Assembly: GCA_964483985.1 (NCBI GenBank) | Contig: CAZADS010000061.1 | Span: forward strand, 80,224-144,223 | Direction of reading: 5' to 3' | Origin: CAZADS01 sp964483985 | GTDB lineage: Bacteria > Pseudomonadota > Alphaproteobacteria > Thalassobaculales > Thalassobaculaceae | DNA: 64,000 nucleotides | Shown: piece after piece, positions 9,252-18,582 of the stretch | Position numbering within the stretch: the stretch's first letter is position 1 | Layout of the letters: every line of letters starts with the position of its first letter | Notes under the pieces: model-generated | Databases searched by the model: none | Seen by the model: only the letters and a program-made list of their open reading frames with translations | Told to the model about the DNA's origin: nothing | Position numbers and translations under genes: made by a program

Positions 9252-10736
9252 TTATCGTTTAGTTGGGAGACGTGGAAAATTGGGGGCTCCTCCCAAACCT
9301 GGCAACCCCGTTCCTCTAGCCAATCTATTTTGGAGTCCTGACGGTTGCTGGTTCTGATGGATGCCTAGGTTTAAGGGTTGGCTTCCCTCTGGCATCATTC
9401 CACTTCCTAAAAGGCTTTCAATTCCCTTAGTACCCCCCGATTTTCCCAATTTCTTCATCATACGGCCCATTTCTAAATACTGCTTTAACAACCGATTAAT
9501 TTCCTGAGCGGACGTTCCCGACCCAGCAGCTATTCTGCGTTTTCGTGACGCATTTAGAAGTTTAGGGTTTCTGCGTTCTTTTTTGTTCATAGACTGAATG
9601 ATTGCAGCCTGACGCTTTATAATCTGGTCGTCCACACCAATTCCAGCCATTTGTTTTTTCAGTTTCCCTATCCCTGGGAGCATGGCCATCAAACCACCCA
9701 GTCCACCCATTTTAGAAACCTGCTGTAATTGGCTGAGCATATCATCTAAATCAAATCGGCCTTTTTGCATTTTTACCGCAAGGCGTTCAGCTTCTTCTAT
9801 TTCTATATTTTCCGATGCGCGTTCAACGAGACCTACTACGTCACCCATTCCCAAGATTCGACTGGCTAACCGTTCCGGATGAAAGTCTTCCAACGCCTCT
9901 ATTTTTTCTCCTGTTCCGAGCGCTTTTATCGGAACACCAGTAATAGACCGCATCGATAGGGCCGCTCCGCCACGTGAGTCGCCATCTATTCGCGTCAACA
10001 CAATCCCTGAAATTCCCACCTGTTCTTGAAAGTTTCGTGCCGTATTTACCGCATCCTGACCAGTCAACGCATCTGCTACTAACAACGTTTCCACAGGATT
10101 TACTAAATCTCGAATTTGGCGAATTTCGTCCATCAACCTGTGATCAACCGACATACGGCCTGCGGTATCGAGGATCACTACATCAAAGCCTTGCAGCTTA
10201 GCAGCGATCATTGATCTCTTGGCTATTGATATCGCCGTTTCACCTTGAGCGATAGGAAGCGTCGCAACATCAATTTGTTCCCCCAAGAGCTTTAATTGTT
10301 CTTGGGCCGCGGGTCTAGTAACGTCAAGCGAAGCCATCATGACCTGTTTCTTATCCCGTCGCTTAAGCCTTGACGCTAATTTTGCTGTAGTCGTAGTTTT
10401 ACCTCCACCTTGTAAACCAACCATCATAAGGGGCACAGGTGGAACTGCGTTCAATTCGATTCGAGCCGTGCCGTCACCCAATATTTCTATCAGACTGTCA
10501 TTCACTATCTTTATTACCTGCTGACCGGGCGTAATAGATCGAATAACTTCTTGGCCAATTGCACGTTCAGTTACTTTGTCAATGAAAACCTTAACGACTT
10601 CGAGCGCTACATCAGCTTCAAGTAAAGCGATCCGTACCTCCCGAAGAGCTGCTACAACGTCCCCTTCTTTTAGAGCCCCCCGACGCTTCAAACGGTCAAA
10701 AACTTCCCCAAGCCTATTTGATAAAGTGTCAAACAC
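9252..10736 (-). CDS. ffh: Signal recognition particle protein Ffh
   Basis: SRP54-type GTPase that with 4.5S RNA binds signal sequences on the ribosome and docks with FtsY. The 494 residues comprise an N domain, the G domain with P-loop GLQGGGKTTTTAKL near 110, DTAGR near 191 and the methionine-rich M domain from about 300, including KMGGLGGLMAMLPG and the RNA-binding SRKRRIAAGSG loop. The end is a Gly/Pro/Asn-rich tail. The start is GTG at 10736. It heads the ribosomal operon; the receptor gene ftsY is 4 kb away on the other strand. Confidence 0.97.
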   Translation of the reverse strand: MFDTLSNRLGEVFDRLKRRGALKEGDVVAALREVRIALLEADVALEVVKVFIDKVTERAIGQEVIRSITPGQQVIKIVNDSLIEILGDGTARIELNAVPPVPLMMVGLQGGGKTTTTAKLASRLKRRDKKQVMMASLDVTRPAAQEQLKLLGEQIDVATLPIAQGETAISIAKRSMIAAKLQGFDVVILDTAGRMSVDHRLMDEIRQIRDLVNPVETLLVADALTGQDAVNTARNFQEQVGISGIVLTRIDGDSRGGAALSMRSITGVPIKALGTGEKIEALEDFHPERLASRILGMGDVVGLVERASENIEIEEAERLAVKMQKGRFDLDDMLSQLQQVSKMGGLGGLMAMLPGIGKLKKQMAGIGVDDQIIKRQAAIIQSMNKKERRNPKLLNASRKRRIAAGSGTSAQEINRLLKQYLEMGRMMKKLGKSGGTKGIESLLGSGMMPEGSQPLNLGIHQNQQPSGLQNRLARGTGLPGLGGAPNFPRLPTKR

Positions 10737-11060
10737 CTAACGCTACCCCATTGAAATTTTCAGTATTTTTAATAAAATTTATTGAACTCACACTATTCAA
10801 ACAGAGAAAGCGCCCGTGCTCGAAACTCGAGGACGGACGTAACCCGCAAAGGCCCCAACGAAACACTCCTGTTGAGAATGGCAAAAGCCTAGGCATAATC
10901 TAATATCTAGTCAACAAAAACTTAGGCTATTCATACGTCTACTTATCAAAGGAGGTATTCTCTCTGATTATTTTAATTCCCACTACGCGTTCGTGCCTCA
11001 TGTCAGCTACTAGATACAATTTCAAATTTTTATCCTTATCTTGAAATCACGGAAGCCTTT
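10737..11060. other. 324-base intergenic region upstream of ffh
   Basis: Between the ffh start and the 3' end of the Ldh-family gene. It must hold the ffh promoter. It also holds a structured element (10793-10881, listed apart), an imperfect inverted repeat AGCCTAGG (10886-10893) / CTTAGGCT (10921-10928), and on the plus strand a perfect AAGGAGGT (10949-10956) that is followed by no ATG, GTG or TTG at usable distance. I see no protein-coding gene and no tRNA. Confidence 0.6.
10793..10881. ncRNA. Candidate structured RNA or leader upstream of ffh
   Basis: Two nested helices can be drawn. The outer arm CTATTC-A-AACAG (10793-10804) pairs with CTGTT-GA-GAATGG (10869-10881), eleven pairs with one G-U and a small internal loop. 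Inside, CCGT-G-CTCGA (10814-10823) pairs with TCGAG-G-ACGG (10827-10836), nine pairs around an AAC loop with one G-G mismatch. The following stretch ACGTAACCCGCAAAGG is much more GC-rich than the flanks. No T-run follows on either strand, so a plain terminator is unlikely. It could be a small RNA (6S RNA is one guess to test) or an ffh leader; the strand is undetermined. Confidence 0.35.
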
Positions 11061-12134
11061 TTATTTCACCGCGCAATCAAAATCCTCACGATTCATTCCG
11101 TTTTCACAACCTATATTGATCATTTCTTCCCACGTGTTATCATCGATAGGAATTCCTTCCGCTATGCGCTTTTTGATTGATTCCTGCTCTGGTTCCCCTG
11201 CTACTCTAACTTTATCGAACCCTTCCGCCGGATCGCTGGATTTCACATATTTTATAAGACTATCAAATTCTTGAGCAAACGACGAACCTGTTTGGAATTG
11301 ATTAGGATTGATAACGATTGTCAGCATGTTATTCCGGATAGTATCTCCGGTATTTAATTCGGGTCTTGCAGTACCACCGCCCGGCAAACCACCCGCCAGC
11401 AAATCGCATAATAGAGCTAAACCGTACCCTTTATGTTCACCAAAGGAAATTATCGCGCCCATAGGATCTCTAAAAATAACGCCTGGATCATCCGTCAATT
11501 TACCATTCGGTCCTACGAGTGCATCTCCCATTGGCATTTTTTTCTCACTGTAATACGCCACTCTAACTTTCCCGTGAGCAACCCTACTCGTAGCCATATC
11601 AAGCACCATCATAGGGGTTTTTTTCGTAGCAGGAATAGCGGTACAATAAGGATTTGTCGAATATCTCGCCTCATAACCACCGTAAGGTGCGACATAGGGC
11701 TGATGGCCCGTTGCATTGACATAATGGATTGAAATAAACCCCGCACGGGCACACATTTCCCCCCAGGCGCCAATGCGCCCAAGATGGTGCACATTGCGCA
11801 ATCCAACGATAGCTGCTCCTTGACGCTTAGTTTTATCAATGGCTATTTCCATGGCCTCTCGTCCTACGGTTTGGCCATATCCCATATTTCCATCCAGCAG
11901 AAGATAAACACCGTTATCTGTAATTAACGACGCTTTAGCTCCTGGATTCATGGTGCCTGCTAGGGCATGCTTGACGTAGCGAGGCACTAAACCAACACCA
12001 TGACTATCGTGACCCATCAAATTAGCCTCTACAAGGTTGTCGGCAATCGAAATCGCTTCATCTATTTCACTACCTGCGGTCTGCATCATCCTAGTTACAA
12101 CCGCAGCCAGCGCCTCATGTTCAACAATAACCAC
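11061..12134 (-). CDS. Ldh-family malate/lactate-type dehydrogenase
   Basis: A 357-residue NAD(P)-dependent 2-hydroxyacid dehydrogenase of the archaeal-type malate / ureidoglycolate family, unrelated to the classic Rossmann lactate dehydrogenases. Family marks are NLVEANLMGHDSHGV near residue 32-46, VHHLGRIGAW near 111-121 with the catalytic histidine, MVLDMATSRVAHGKV near 188 and GHKGYGL-like EHKGYGLALLCDLLAGGLPGG near 235 (partly quoted). Substrate is not readable; malate, lactate, sulfolactate and 2-oxoglutarate-type acids are known in the family. The start is GTG 12134 behind GGGGAG. It stands alone between ffh and dapF. Confidence 0.86.
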   Translation of the reverse strand: MVIVEHEALAAVVTRMMQTAGSEIDEAISIADNLVEANLMGHDSHGVGLVPRYVKHALAGTMNPGAKASLITDNGVYLLLDGNMGYGQTVGREAMEIAIDKTKRQGAAIVGLRNVHHLGRIGAWGEMCARAGFISIHYVNATGHQPYVAPYGGYEARYSTNPYCTAIPATKKTPMMVLDMATSRVAHGKVRVAYYSEKKMPMGDALVGPNGKLTDDPGVIFRDPMGAIISFGEHKGYGLALLCDLLAGGLPGGGTARPELNTGDTIRNNMLTIVINPNQFQTGSSFAQEFDSLIKYVKSSDPAEGFDKVRVAGEPEQESIKKRIAEGIPIDDNTWEEMINIGCENGMNREDFDCAVK

Positions 12135-12273
12135 GTCTTCTCCCCATCATTGAATACATCAAATTTTAGGGAGACTATAGAAAATCAGTCCCGATGCCAA
12201 ATGAGCAGACTCGAGCCTTATATATTTATTGTTTATTGGCGCGAGCGTGATAAATGATTATACCTACTTGGCT

Positions 12274-13089
12274 ATGAGAATCTCTTTCACAAAAATGCAC
12301 GCGTTAGGAAATGACTTTGTAATCATAGATGGCAGAGAATTAGAACCGCCTTTGAATATAGAAAATTATAGAACTATATCCGATCGAAGGCGCGGTGTCG
12401 GTTTCGACCAGTTACTTACTCTCCTACCTCCTCGCCAAAATGGTGATATATTCATGCGTATCCATAATTCCGATGGAAGCGAAGCCGAAGCTTGTGGAAA
12501 CGGAACCCGCTGTGTGGCATCAATGTTGATGAGTCAATATGGAATAAAATCAATCACGATCGAAACCTTGTCGGGAGCACTAAATTGCACACTTTCGAAA
12601 GCAAACCAAGTTACCGTCGACATGGGGAAAGTGTTACTTAATTGGTCTGACATACCATTGCTGTCAAAAACCGAAACTTTAAATGTACGCTTAAAAGACG
12701 CGCCTTTTAATAATTGTTCCTGCGTAAATATTGGCAACCCTCATGCCGTGTTCTTCGCACCCGACATAGAATCGATTTGTTTAGAAAAAATTGGCCCTGT
12801 TCTGGAAAATGATATCATGTTCCCCGACCGTGCCAATATCGAGTTTGTGAAAATAATTTCTGAAACCAAAATTCGTATGCGTGTTTGGGAGCGAGGCGTT
12901 GGTATAACTCCCGCGTGCGGTTCTGGTGCTTGTGCTGCCGTTGTTTGTTCGGTGCGCCGCGGTTTAACTAATCGAAAAACAAAAGTTCTACTGGATGGAG
13001 GAGTACTTGACATTGAATGGTTGGAAAACAACCACATCTTAATGACTGGGCCAACAGAAGTTAGCTTTACTGGTACCTTCGTTCTATGA
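12274..13089 (+). CDS. dapF: Diaminopimelate epimerase
   Basis: PLP-independent epimerase turning LL- into meso-diaminopimelate for lysine and peptidoglycan. The catalytic cysteine pair is seen at Cys74 in EACGNGTRC and Cys215 in PACGSGAC. I chose ATG 12274 (271 residues, opening MRISFTKMHALGNDF) because the family begins exactly there; a TTG at 12229 would add 15 unrelated residues. No good Shine-Dalgarno is visible at either. It leads toward mtaB-ftsY on the same strand, 175 bases later. Confidence 0.96.
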   Translation: MRISFTKMHALGNDFVIIDGRELEPPLNIENYRTISDRRRGVGFDQLLTLLPPRQNGDIFMRIHNSDGSEAEACGNGTRCVASMLMSQYGIKSITIETLSGALNCTLSKANQVTVDMGKVLLNWSDIPLLSKTETLNVRLKDAPFNNCSCVNIGNPHAVFFAPDIESICLEKIGPVLENDIMFPDRANIEFVKIISETKIRMRVWERGVGITPACGSGACAAVVCSVRRGLTNRKTKVLLDGGVLDIEWLENNHILMTGPTEVSFTGTFVL

Positions 13090-13264
13090 AACCAGATTGT
13101 CACCCAGGTTTCACTAACAACTACTAACCCAATAAATCTTAATTGAGTTATAAATCAATAATGAAATCGTCGAATCAAAGTTCTGGCCATGTGTTAGCTC
13201 GAAAAATGACCTTCTTAACAGAAGAACGCTTGCTTTTAGTTCCATTTATCTCCATCTGTAGTAA

Positions 13265-14539
13265 ATGAGCGACCAGACCAAAACATGTAATGACATCCAG
13301 ACGTTCGGCTGTAGATTAAACGCGTTTGAATCAGAAATTATTCGGAAACATTTATCAAATTCGTCTAAACGGCATCGAATCATTTTTAACACTTGTGCTG
13401 TTACTGCAGAAGCAGAACGACAAGCTAGACAAGCTATACGTAGAGCAAAAAGAGACCACCCAGAAGCTGAAATTGTAGTTACTGGATGCGCGGCTCAGAT
13501 AGATCCCGACAGCTTCAAAGCAATGCCTGAGGTTCACCGGGTGGTTGGGAACGAAGAAAAATTACTCGCTACGGCTTGGAACGAAAATCCACGTGCTTCG
13601 ACTTTAGTTAATGATATAATGTCCGTGAATAAAACAGCACCGCAGTTAATTCAAGGTTTTGATCATAGGGCCCGAGCGTTTGTTCAAGTCCAACAAGGAT
13701 GTAGCCACCGATGTACCTTCTGTATAATACCTTTTGGAAGAGGGAATAGTCGCTCCGTTTCCTTCGATCAGATTGTCCAACAATCGAAAATTCTCGTAAA
13801 AAAAGGTTACCATGAAATCGTTTTAACCGGCATTAATATTACCTCTTATGGTTTAGATTTACCAATCAAGTCCAGCTTAGGCATACTTATCCGCGATTTA
13901 TTAAAAGCTTTACCCGAGTTGCCTCGACTCAGATTGTCTTCGATCGATCCTTCTGATCTTGACAATGAGTTATTACAGTTGATCAAACGCGAACCCCGGT
14001 TGATGCCTCATTTACATCTAAGTGTGCAAGCGGGAAATAATATTATATTGAAAAGAATGAAAAGAAGGCATTTACGAGAAGACGTCATCGAATTGGCCAA
14101 ACTACTCCGAAAATTGCGACCAGATATAGTGTTTGGCGCAGACTTAATTGCTGGTTTTCCAACAGAGACTGAATCTATGTTCCGTCAAACTTTATCGTTA
14201 GTCGAAGAGGTAGGCTTCATTTATTTGCACGTGTTTCCATATTCTCCAAGAAAAGGCACGCCAGCCGCTCGAATGCCACAATTACCGAAAAATGTCCGAA
14301 AAAACCGGGCCCTCCAATTGCGGGATTTGGGGGAAAAACTGCTATTAAGCCACACAAACAAACAAGTTGGAAAAATGAACCAAGCCTTAATCGAGCAGGG
14401 TTCATGGGGTCGGACCGAGCATTTTACACCGGTTTTTGTGGAGGGTGACAATGCACCCGGGTCTATTGTTGATGTGATCATAAGTCACGCCTCGAATGGA
14501 AGTCTCCGTGGTTTTTCACAGAATACGGAGACCCAATGA
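13265..14539 (+). CDS. mtaB: tRNA t6A37 methylthiotransferase MtaB
   Basis: Radical-SAM methylthiotransferase that converts t6A37 to ms2t6A37 in ANN-decoding tRNAs. Cys16, Cys44 and Cys75 of the N-terminal UPF0004 domain bind one [4Fe-4S] cluster; Cys146, Cys150 and Cys153 (CSHRCTFC) bind the radical-SAM cluster. The 424-residue length and the opening TFGCRLNAFESE place it with MtaB, not MiaB or RimO. The C-terminal TRAM-like region is short. The stop overlaps the ftsY start (ATGA), so the two are translationally coupled, a common alphaproteobacterial pair following dapF. Confidence 0.94.
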   Translation: MSDQTKTCNDIQTFGCRLNAFESEIIRKHLSNSSKRHRIIFNTCAVTAEAERQARQAIRRAKRDHPEAEIVVTGCAAQIDPDSFKAMPEVHRVVGNEEKLLATAWNENPRASTLVNDIMSVNKTAPQLIQGFDHRARAFVQVQQGCSHRCTFCIIPFGRGNSRSVSFDQIVQQSKILVKKGYHEIVLTGINITSYGLDLPIKSSLGILIRDLLKALPELPRLRLSSIDPSDLDNELLQLIKREPRLMPHLHLSVQAGNNIILKRMKRRHLREDVIELAKLLRKLRPDIVFGADLIAGFPTETESMFRQTLSLVEEVGFIYLHVFPYSPRKGTPAARMPQLPKNVRKNRALQLRDLGEKLLLSHTNKQVGKMNQALIEQGSWGRTEHFTPVFVEGDNAPGSIVDVIISHASNGSLRGFSQNTETQ

Positions 14540-15480
14540 GTGAGGACACAAATCAACCCAAATCAGTTAGCTGGTTTCTTCGCTTAAAGCGGGGGCTCGC
14601 GCGGTCTTCTGATAAGCTTTCCAATGGAATAACCGCGCTTTTACTTCATAAAAAAATTGACCAAAACACCTTGGACCATCTTCAAGACCTTCTGATTTCT
14701 GCAGATCTAGGAGTGGGAACGGCAGAGCAGTTGACGAAGAATATAGCTCATCACAAATTTGAAAATGAAATTACGGACCATGAAGTACGACAAATTCTTG
14801 CATTTAACATGGCCAGAATGCTTGAACCATTTGCTAAACCATTAAATATCATTTCCGCCGCTAGGCCACATGTTACTCTTGTCTGTGGCGTTAACGGAAG
14901 CGGGAAAACTACTACCATTGGCAAACTTGCGCATCAATGGAAGCGGGACGGCAAAACGGTTGTACTTGCAGCGGGCGATACGTTTCGCGCTGCAGCTGTT
15001 GAACAGTTAGAAATTTGGGGTAACCGAACTGGAGCGCCAGTCATTGCAAAACCGCAAGGTTCTGACCCAGCTGCTTTAGCGTTCGACTCTCTAATTCAAG
15101 CGAAACAACTTAATGCCGACATTCTACTGATCGATACAGCTGGTCGCCTTCAAAATAAAAGCCAACTTATGGATGAGCTAACTAAAATTGTTCGAGTTTT
15201 AAAAAAACAAAACCCGGAAGCTCCACACGATTGCGTTCTGGTTCTGGATGGAACTGTTGGGCAAAACGCCCATAATCAAGTAAAAGTTTTTCGAGAGTGT
15301 GTTGATGTTTCGGGTCTCGTTGTGACGAAACTCGACGGTTCTGCACGGGGCGGTGTTGTGATAGCTTTAACTCAGGAATTTGGACTTCCTCTCCATGCAA
15401 TAGGCGTTGGAGAAGAGATAGATGATCTGCAACCATTCGAGGCAGTGCCGTTTGCACAAAATCTCATGGGTCTAAATTAG
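14536..15480 (+). CDS. ftsY: Signal recognition particle receptor FtsY
   Basis: SRP receptor GTPase at the inner membrane, partner of Ffh. The 314 residues hold a short basic N-terminus and the NG domains: P-loop GVNGSGKTT (118-126), GDTFRAAAVEQLE near 152-164, DTAGRLQNK near 195-203 and TKLDGSARGG near 264-273. The long acidic A domain of E. coli FtsY is missing, as is usual in alphaproteobacteria. It overlaps mtaB by four bases. Confidence 0.96.
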   Translation: MSEDTNQPKSVSWFLRLKRGLARSSDKLSNGITALLLHKKIDQNTLDHLQDLLISADLGVGTAEQLTKNIAHHKFENEITDHEVRQILAFNMARMLEPFAKPLNIISAARPHVTLVCGVNGSGKTTTIGKLAHQWKRDGKTVVLAAGDTFRAAAVEQLEIWGNRTGAPVIAKPQGSDPAALAFDSLIQAKQLNADILLIDTAGRLQNKSQLMDELTKIVRVLKKQNPEAPHDCVLVLDGTVGQNAHNQVKVFRECVDVSGLVVTKLDGSARGGVVIALTQEFGLPLHAIGVGEEIDDLQPFEAVPFAQNLMGLN

Positions 15481-15579
15481 ACGCAAATCCCACGCTTTGG
15501 GAAATTCAATTGAATAGACGGATAACATACCAACAGCTCCTAAAAACAAGCTCTCCGTACAAAAATTAAGGACAGAGTC

Positions 15580-16632
15580 ATGGGAAGTATAGGGGAACAA
15601 TCGACGGTCAAAAATACACTCGACTTCTATAACCGTCTTTCAAAAAAAAAGATGGCACCACTTTGGGAAGTTCTTAGTGACTTGGTAACTCCAGAACCTG
15701 CTTCAATTTGTGTCCCAACCTTATGGCAATACAGAGATATCCGTCCATTAATTATGGAAGCGGGATCATTTATTACCGCCAAAGAAGCGGAAAGGCGAGT
15801 CTTGATACTTGAAAATCCGGGATTACTCGGTCAGTCTCGCATTACGCGATCACTATATGCCGGCCTTCAACTAATCCTCCCCAATGAACTTGCCCCAAGC
15901 CATCGACACACACAATCAGCGCTACGATTCGTAATCGAAGGGAAAGGAGCCTATACCACGGTCGGAGGCGAAAGAACAAATATGCTCCCGGGTGATTTTA
16001 TTATCACTCCACAATGGTCCTGGCATGAACATGGAAATGATTCCGACGAGCCAATGGTGTGGCTTGACGGACTGGACATACCCATAGTTCAGCTTTTTGA
16101 AGCAAGTTTTGCGGAGGTCGGATCAAACCAACATCAAATACCGTCAAGACCGGCCGGGGATTCATTGGCACGGTTTGGTTCTGGCTTGTTGCCGGTTGAT
16201 CATCCTAAAAAAGCGATGACTTCACCGGTGTTTAACTATCCTTACGAACGGACCCGGGAAGCATTGGAAAATATGCGAAAACTAAATGAATGGGACCCAT
16301 GCCATGGGTTAAAAATGAAATACATAAATCCCGTCACAGGCGAATATGCTATGCCAACCATTGCAGTATTTATGCAACTCCTACCCCAAGGCTTTAAAAC
16401 CAACAATTACCGTTCAACCGACGGAACCGTTTATGTATGTGTGGAAGGAAATGGTCGTACAGTTGCCGGTGACAGAACTTTCGTTTGGGAGCGACACGAT
16501 ACTTTCGTTATTCCTAGTTGGCATAAACACTTTCATGAAACGGAGGAAACTGATGCTGTTTTATTCAGTTTCTCCGACCGAGCTCTCCAAGAAAAAATCG
16601 GACTTTGGCGAGAAGATAGATTTGAAGATTGA
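15580..16632 (+). CDS. gtdA: Gentisate 1,2-dioxygenase (bicupin)
   Basis: Fe(II) ring-cleavage enzyme converting gentisate to maleylpyruvate. The 350 residues form two cupin domains. The N-terminal one has the metal histidines in PSHRHTQSALRF (His108, His110) and WHEHGN (His149, His151); the C-terminal one has FKTNNYRSTDGTVYVCVEG and PSWHKHFHET. RBS AAGGAC precedes ATG 15580. No maleylpyruvate isomerase or fumarylpyruvate hydrolase is adjacent, so the pathway context is missing. Related bicupins act on 1-hydroxy-2-naphthoate or salicylate, and these cannot be ruled out. Confidence 0.85.
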   Translation: MGSIGEQSTVKNTLDFYNRLSKKKMAPLWEVLSDLVTPEPASICVPTLWQYRDIRPLIMEAGSFITAKEAERRVLILENPGLLGQSRITRSLYAGLQLILPNELAPSHRHTQSALRFVIEGKGAYTTVGGERTNMLPGDFIITPQWSWHEHGNDSDEPMVWLDGLDIPIVQLFEASFAEVGSNQHQIPSRPAGDSLARFGSGLLPVDHPKKAMTSPVFNYPYERTREALENMRKLNEWDPCHGLKMKYINPVTGEYAMPTIAVFMQLLPQGFKTNNYRSTDGTVYVCVEGNGRTVAGDRTFVWERHDTFVIPSWHKHFHETEETDAVLFSFSDRALQEKIGLWREDRFED

Positions 16633-16753
16633 AGAACTTAGACAATTCACTTTTTAGAATTATTCATTAACTAACAGTGATGGAAAACACTTTTCTCGCA
16701 CTCAAAAACCAGCGTTAGGCAAAACTTGTTACTCTTAAATAAAAGGATGTTTT

Positions 16754-17548
16754 ATGGCTCTCCGAATTTCCACGTGGAATATTAATAGTGTCCGGCTACG
16801 TCAAAACTTAATACTACGGTTTTTACGGGAAAAAAAACCGGATATTCTATGTTTGCAAGAGACAAAATGCCCAAACGATCAGTTTCCCTGTAAAGTGTTC
16901 ATCGACGCTGGATACGAGCATATATTCTTTGAGGGGATGAAATCCTATAACGGTGTCGCTATTATATCCCGCTTGCCTTTAACATCCGTATCCAGCATTG
17001 AGTGGGCAGGAAGAAAAGACTGTCGTCATATTTCGGCGATCACGGATGATGGACTGGAATTACATAATTTTTATGTGCCAGCCGGTGGGGATGAACCCGA
17101 TCCACAAAAAAATGAAAAGTTTGGACACAAATTATTATTTTTAGAGGAATTGAGAGCTTGGTTTAAAAATAATCGCTCCACAAATTGTCCGATGATTTTG
17201 GTTGGGGATCTTAACATTGCTCCATTGGAGCATGACGTTTGGTCGCACAAACAACTTTTGAAAGTTGTTTCTCACACCCCAATCGAGGTTGAACTGTTAG
17301 TATCATTGCAAAACGACTTACAATGGATAGATACCGTTCGTTATTTAGTACCAGAACCACAAAAACTTTTCAGCTGGTGGAGTTATAGGGCAAAAGATTG
17401 GTCTACCGCAGACAAAGGGCGGCGACTAGACCATATTTGGGTCACCGAACCGCTTAAAAATCGGATTATTTCTTCGTCGATACTAAGATCCGCGCGGGAT
17501 TGGGAAAAACCCTCTGATCATGTGCCAGTTACAACTGATTTTTCTTAA
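16754..17548 (+). CDS. xth: Exodeoxyribonuclease III family endonuclease
   Basis: AP endonuclease / 3'-5' exonuclease of base-excision repair. The 264 residues show the exonuclease-endonuclease-phosphatase fold: STWNINSVRLR (6-16), CLQETKCPNDQFP with the metal glutamate near residue 37, LVGDLNIAP near 153-161 and the terminal SDHVPV with the catalytic histidine. RBS AAGGATG precedes the ATG. It is a single gene convergent with denD. Confidence 0.93.
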   Translation: MALRISTWNINSVRLRQNLILRFLREKKPDILCLQETKCPNDQFPCKVFIDAGYEHIFFEGMKSYNGVAIISRLPLTSVSSIEWAGRKDCRHISAITDDGLELHNFYVPAGGDEPDPQKNEKFGHKLLFLEELRAWFKNNRSTNCPMILVGDLNIAPLEHDVWSHKQLLKVVSHTPIEVELLVSLQNDLQWIDTVRYLVPEPQKLFSWWSYRAKDWSTADKGRRLDHIWVTEPLKNRIISSSILRSARDWEKPSDHVPVTTDFS

Positions 17549-17574
17549 ACGCCAAAAGGGCCCAAAACACCAAA

Positions 17575-18567
17575 TTATCGAACAAATGACCCGTTGAGCT
17601 CATCCTCTACAAAAGCTTCAATTATTTCTTCCATGGAACTGTCACGTATAAATCCAAGCTTCTTAGCTTTCTTGGTGTCAAAGTCTGCTGGCCAACCATT
17701 AACTATTTGTTGAATAAAGGGATCAGGTTGCCAATCAATTCTATTAGCAACACCTTTACCAGCAACTTTTTCAAGGGCATCCGCCATAGATTTAATTGTC
17801 ATAGAAAATCCTGGAAGGGTAACTTCACGTGACGGACCCCAATCGACCTCCGTAAGATTATGTGCTCGCACTACGTTTTCGATAATAGCACGAGGTGACG
17901 CCAAAAACATTCGAGATTCAGGAGTTACCGGGCAAATGGCACGATATCCTTGCAGGGGCTCGCGTATTATAGAACTTGCGAAAGTGGATGCAGCCTTGTT
18001 GGGTTTACCCGGTCTAACAACTACTGTGGGAAATCGAAGAGCCCGCCCGTCTACAAATCCCTTTCGGCTATAATCAGTTAGCAAAAGTTCGCCAATGACT
18101 TTTTGAGTTCCGTACGAAGTCTGTGGTGTCCGCGCTGTCATATCAACAATAGTTGAAGGTGTATCTCCCCCGAAAGCTGCGCAAGAACTTGCGAATATCA
18201 CTTTGGGTCTTGTGCCATATTCTCGGCAAATTTCCAAAATCGATCTAGTAGAATCCAAATTTACAGACATACCAAGATCAAAATCTTCTTCCGCCCCGGC
18301 GCTAACAATCGCTGCGAGGTGGAATACACTATTTGTGTCCGCTGGAATCGCTGCTCGCAATAAGTCTGGATTCGTAATGTCACCAGTTAAAACTGAAACC
18401 CGCGGATCATTAGCCAGTTCTGGCAATGGCTCATTAATATCCAGTAAAATTAATCGCCCAATACCCGAAGAAATACCGGATTTTCCAGATAGTTCATTAG
18501 CACTCAAAAGTCTCCGAGCCAGCTTTTGTCCTAAAAAACCTGAAGCGCCTGTAATTGTTACATTCAT
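17575..18567 (-). CDS. denD: D-erythronate dehydrogenase-like NAD-dependent epimerase
   Basis: Extended short-chain dehydrogenase of 330 residues, opening VTITGASGFLGQKLARRLL (Rossmann glycine motif at 6-12) and with the catalytic YGTQKVIGE (Tyr-x-x-x-Lys) near residue 152. The SYGTQKVIGELLLTDYSRKGFVDGRALR block and MFLASPRAIIENVVRAHNL (partly quoted) are typical of DenD, which oxidises D-erythronate to 2-dehydro-D-erythronate. The name leans on its neighbours otnI (15 bases upstream) and otnK; by fold alone it could be another NAD-dependent sugar dehydrogenase. RBS AAGGAT lies before ATG 18567. Confidence 0.82.
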   Translation of the reverse strand: MNVTITGASGFLGQKLARRLLSANELSGKSGISSGIGRLILLDINEPLPELANDPRVSVLTGDITNPDLLRAAIPADTNSVFHLAAIVSAGAEEDFDLGMSVNLDSTRSILEICREYGTRPKVIFASSCAAFGGDTPSTIVDMTARTPQTSYGTQKVIGELLLTDYSRKGFVDGRALRFPTVVVRPGKPNKAASTFASSIIREPLQGYRAICPVTPESRMFLASPRAIIENVVRAHNLTEVDWGPSREVTLPGFSMTIKSMADALEKVAGKGVANRIDWQPDPFIQQIVNGWPADFDTKKAKKLGFIRDSSMEEIIEAFVEDELNGSFVR

Positions 18568-18582
18568 GAATTTCTATCCTTA

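Noticed and set aside
10949..10956. Perfect AAGGAGGT on the plus strand in the ffh-Ldh gap
   Set aside because: No ATG, GTG or TTG start lies at working distance; the nearest small ORF (ATG 10999) has only 14 codons and is too far.
13161..13268. 35-codon ORF just upstream of mtaB, overlapping its ATG by four bases (ATGA)
   Set aside because: No Shine-Dalgarno is visible and the peptide has no recognisable feature. The overlap could be chance, so I did not list it as a gene.
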